Source of the DNA: an uncultured Gammaproteobacteria bacterium
GTDB lineage: Bacteria; Pseudomonadota; Gammaproteobacteria; Arenicellales; JAANXG01
Direction: 5' to 3'
Assembly: GCA_947259705.1 (NCBI GenBank)
Contig: CAMYNL010000023.1
Coordinates: 47,801 to 111,800, forward strand
DNA length: 64,000 nucleotides
Position numbers and translations under genes: made by a program. Shown here piece after piece: positions 62,483 to 64,000 of the stretch (positions are counted from its first letter, which is position 1; each line of letters begins with the position of its first letter). The notes under the pieces are model-generated. The model had not been told where the DNA came from, made no database searches, and saw only the letters and a list, made by a program, of their open reading frames with translations.

Positions 62483-63526
62483 TTAGCTTGTCACCGGCGA
62501 CCTGTGCAATCGACCGTCCAGCGTGGAGGACAAAGCCGGGTCATTGATCCTGACGGGAGTCGAATCGCGCAATTGCTGCTTGACGGCCTCCCAGGCGGCC
62601 TCGGCCCGGTCGCGCCGCCACAGTTCCCGGGCGCGATCCTGCACGCCGCCGAACTCACGCAAACGCGCCGGTCGACGCTCGGTTACCGTGAAAATGGCCA
62701 CGCCCTCCAAAAGTCGTAACGGTTCGGATACCTCGCCGATAGCGAGTTCATCTATTGTCTTCTCTGCTGCCTCCGACAGCATGCCGCGGTGCAGGTAACC
62801 CATGTCGCCACCCTGTTCCGCCGATCCATCGCCTGAGTGCAACCGCGCCAGTTCGGCAAAATCGGCACCGTCCCGCAGTTGTTTTTCGAGACCAGCGCCT
62901 TCCGCCATGGCGGCCTGCCAGACCTCGGTGCCCGAGGAAGGGTCGACCTTGAGCAGGATCACCGAGACCCGTTGCCGGGCTGGCTCGGTGAATTTGTCCG
63001 GGTTGGCCTCATAGTAGACGCGCAGCTGTGCGGCATCGGGCTCCGCAACCTTCCGAACCTGGGCTTCCAGCGCACGCAGTCGATCCCTCTCCTGCAGATA
63101 ATCGCGCAACGAATCCAATATGGCGTCACGGCGCTGCTCGAACTCCGGGCGGCCGGTATAACGCTGTGCATAGGCCTGCAACTGCGTTTCCACTGCCTTG
63201 CTGTCGGCCTCGATGCCGCGCCGCTCAGCTTCCTGCAACAGCAGCTTGCGGTCGATCAGGTCCTGCGCCACTTCGCGCCGGAACGCCTCGCGCTGCTCGG
63301 CGGGCGGCTCGAAATGATAGAACTTCTGTCGCATGGCCCGCTGCAGGACCTGCTCGAACTCCGCCCGGGTCACGACGACATCCCCCACAGTAGCGAACAC
63401 CTCCGCCGCGGTAGCGCCCTCGTTTTCTTGTGCCTTAACGAGCGACGGGCAACCGACAAAGAGTGCGAGGGCTATGACGAGGTAGCGCCGCGATAGCAGG
63501 CCTTGGCTGATGGACGTTGTATGCAT
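62483..63526 (-). CDS. Periplasmic PpiC/SurA-type peptidyl-prolyl isomerase
   Basis: The product is 347 aa: signal sequence (to about 32, with a possible atypical lipobox VGC), a SurA-like N-terminal chaperone region (EFEQVLQRAMRQKFYHF; EVAQDLIDRKLLLQEAERRGI) and a parvulin rotamase domain (about 185-285: VSVILLKV, ADFAELARLHSGDGSAEQGGDMGYL, LRLLEGVAIFTVTER). It likely folds the barrel or the secreted cytochromes. It is the second gene of the block, after the edge-truncated cytochrome. Confidence 0.9.
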   Translation of the reverse strand: MHTTSISQGLLSRRYLVIALALFVGCPSLVKAQENEGATAAEVFATVGDVVVTRAEFEQVLQRAMRQKFYHFEPPAEQREAFRREVAQDLIDRKLLLQEAERRGIEADSKAVETQLQAYAQRYTGRPEFEQRRDAILDSLRDYLQERDRLRALEAQVRKVAEPDAAQLRVYYEANPDKFTEPARQRVSVILLKVDPSSGTEVWQAAMAEGAGLEKQLRDGADFAELARLHSGDGSAEQGGDMGYLHRGMLSEAAEKTIDELAIGEVSEPLRLLEGVAIFTVTERRPARLREFGGVQDRARELWRRDRAEAAWEAVKQQLRDSTPVRINDPALSSTLDGRLHRSPVTS

Positions 63527-63574
63527 GGCTTGTCAGAATGCTGTTTGGAACAAATGCCAGCTCCAGAAACGAAA

Positions 63575-63602
63575 CGGCCCGGGCGATGTTACGCCCGGGC
63601 CG
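63575..63602 (-). terminator. Strong terminator-like hairpin
   Basis: A perfect 11-bp stem (CGGCCCGGGCG/CGCCCGGGCCG) with a 6-base loop lies 25 bases after the stop of the edge cytochrome on the minus strand and is followed in that direction by TTTCGTTTC. This is the best intrinsic terminator in the window and would separate that gene from the isomerase gene. Confidence 0.7.
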
Positions 63603-63626
63603 CACGAAACGGAACCGTGTCGCCGC

Positions 63627-64000
63627 TTACTTAAGGTGGCACGTGGTGCAGATCTGGCTGGCGGTGTTGTCGATGCGCAGGAACGCGACCGTGGTCGCGC
63701 CTTGGCTGCCACTGTTGTGCGGATCGTGGCAACTGCCGCATTCCACGAACGGCTGCACGGTGCCGAGATCGTTACGCGCGTACAGCAGCATGTCGGTCTT
63801 TTCGCGTGTTAGCGCCGTTCCCACCGGGCTGTCCACCCACCAGATCGGGTTGGTGTTGACCGTGGCCTTAATGGGCGCGACGAAATCCGGATCACCCAGC
63901 GTCCCGCCGAACGCGCCATCAGCATCTGTTGCTCCAGAGGCCGACCCTGCGGACTCAGATAAACAACCCTGCTGCCCGGCGGGGCGGCCGATCTGGCCGT
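63627..64000 (-). CDS. Multiheme cytochrome c, 3' part (runs off window edge)
   Basis: The last 124 codons of a gene that begins beyond 64000. Two CXXCH are visible (CGSCH, CTTCH). The end (NPIWWVDSPVG...EKTDMLLYARNDLGTVQPFVECGSCHDPHNSG...SQICTTCHLK) aligns well with the tetraheme protein at 50405, so the whole protein probably has four or more hemes. N-terminus and signal are not visible. Confidence 0.85.
   Translation of the reverse strand, partial: GQIGRPAGQQGCLSESAGSASGATDADGAFGGTLGDPDFVAPIKATVNTNPIWWVDSPVGTALTREKTDMLLYARNDLGTVQPFVECGSCHDPHNSGSQGATTVAFLRIDNTASQICTTCHLK

Overview
The window looks like a GC-rich gammaproteobacterial chromosome, probably a Chromatiales/Ectothiorhodospiraceae-like, sulfur- or metal-respiring relative. 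That placement is an inference from gene content: a long PEP carboxylase, PsiE, DUF4124, a FixL/FixJ-type pair, a CcmABCDE cluster and a very large c-type cytochrome estate. No marker gene in the window settles it. There is no CRISPR array, rRNA or intact insertion sequence. One tRNA, Arg(CCT), lies at 25908-25984.

Region by region. 1-5776 is gene-poor: a porin, a two-CBS-domain protein, and a translationally coupled methyltransferase/glycosyltransferase pair, with long non-coding gaps. 5777-15555 is central metabolism and redox: PEP carboxylase, a PflX-type radical SAM protein, PsiE, and a two-gene 'CoA-enzyme activase' system (1142 + 526 aa). 16573-25984 holds regulators (a FixL/FixJ-like pair, a Crp/Fnr factor, a second sensor kinase), a metallo-beta-lactamase-fold hydrolase, a flippase-like membrane protein, a carboxylesterase and the tRNA. 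26078-35141 is an eight-gene minus-strand operon: two paralogous VWA proteins with ExbD/MotB-like single transmembrane helices, a MotA/TolQ/ExbB-type channel protein, an FHA-like/PEGA/FGE-fold protein, a membrane-anchored repeat protein, a lipoprotein and two small secreted proteins. It reads as an unfamiliar ion-driven envelope machine. 35317-43628 carries a P1B-ATPase with an unusual CPG motif, an MFS transporter, a YihY/BrkB protein, a nitroreductase-DoxX-pirin operon with a divergent LysR regulator, and a half-size GDT1 protein. 43650-46418 is ccmABCDE (System I cytochrome c maturation) without ccmF-I. 46657-50253 holds small envelope proteins, ChaN and a tethered monoheme cytochrome.

50405-64000 is one co-directional block of multiheme cytochrome genes: an edge-truncated cytochrome, a PpiC-type isomerase, an outer-membrane barrel, two pairs of triheme cytochromes around a coiled-coil protein, an NHL-propeller lipoprotein, an 11-heme cytochrome, a dedicated ResB/CcsA heme ligation pair, a TPR protein and a tetraheme cytochrome. 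At least 29 CXXCH sites are visible in the block. The six genes from NHL to tetraheme overlap end to end. The natural reading is an inner-to-outer-membrane electron conduit that carries its own System II maturation machinery, in a genome that also encodes at least part of System I.
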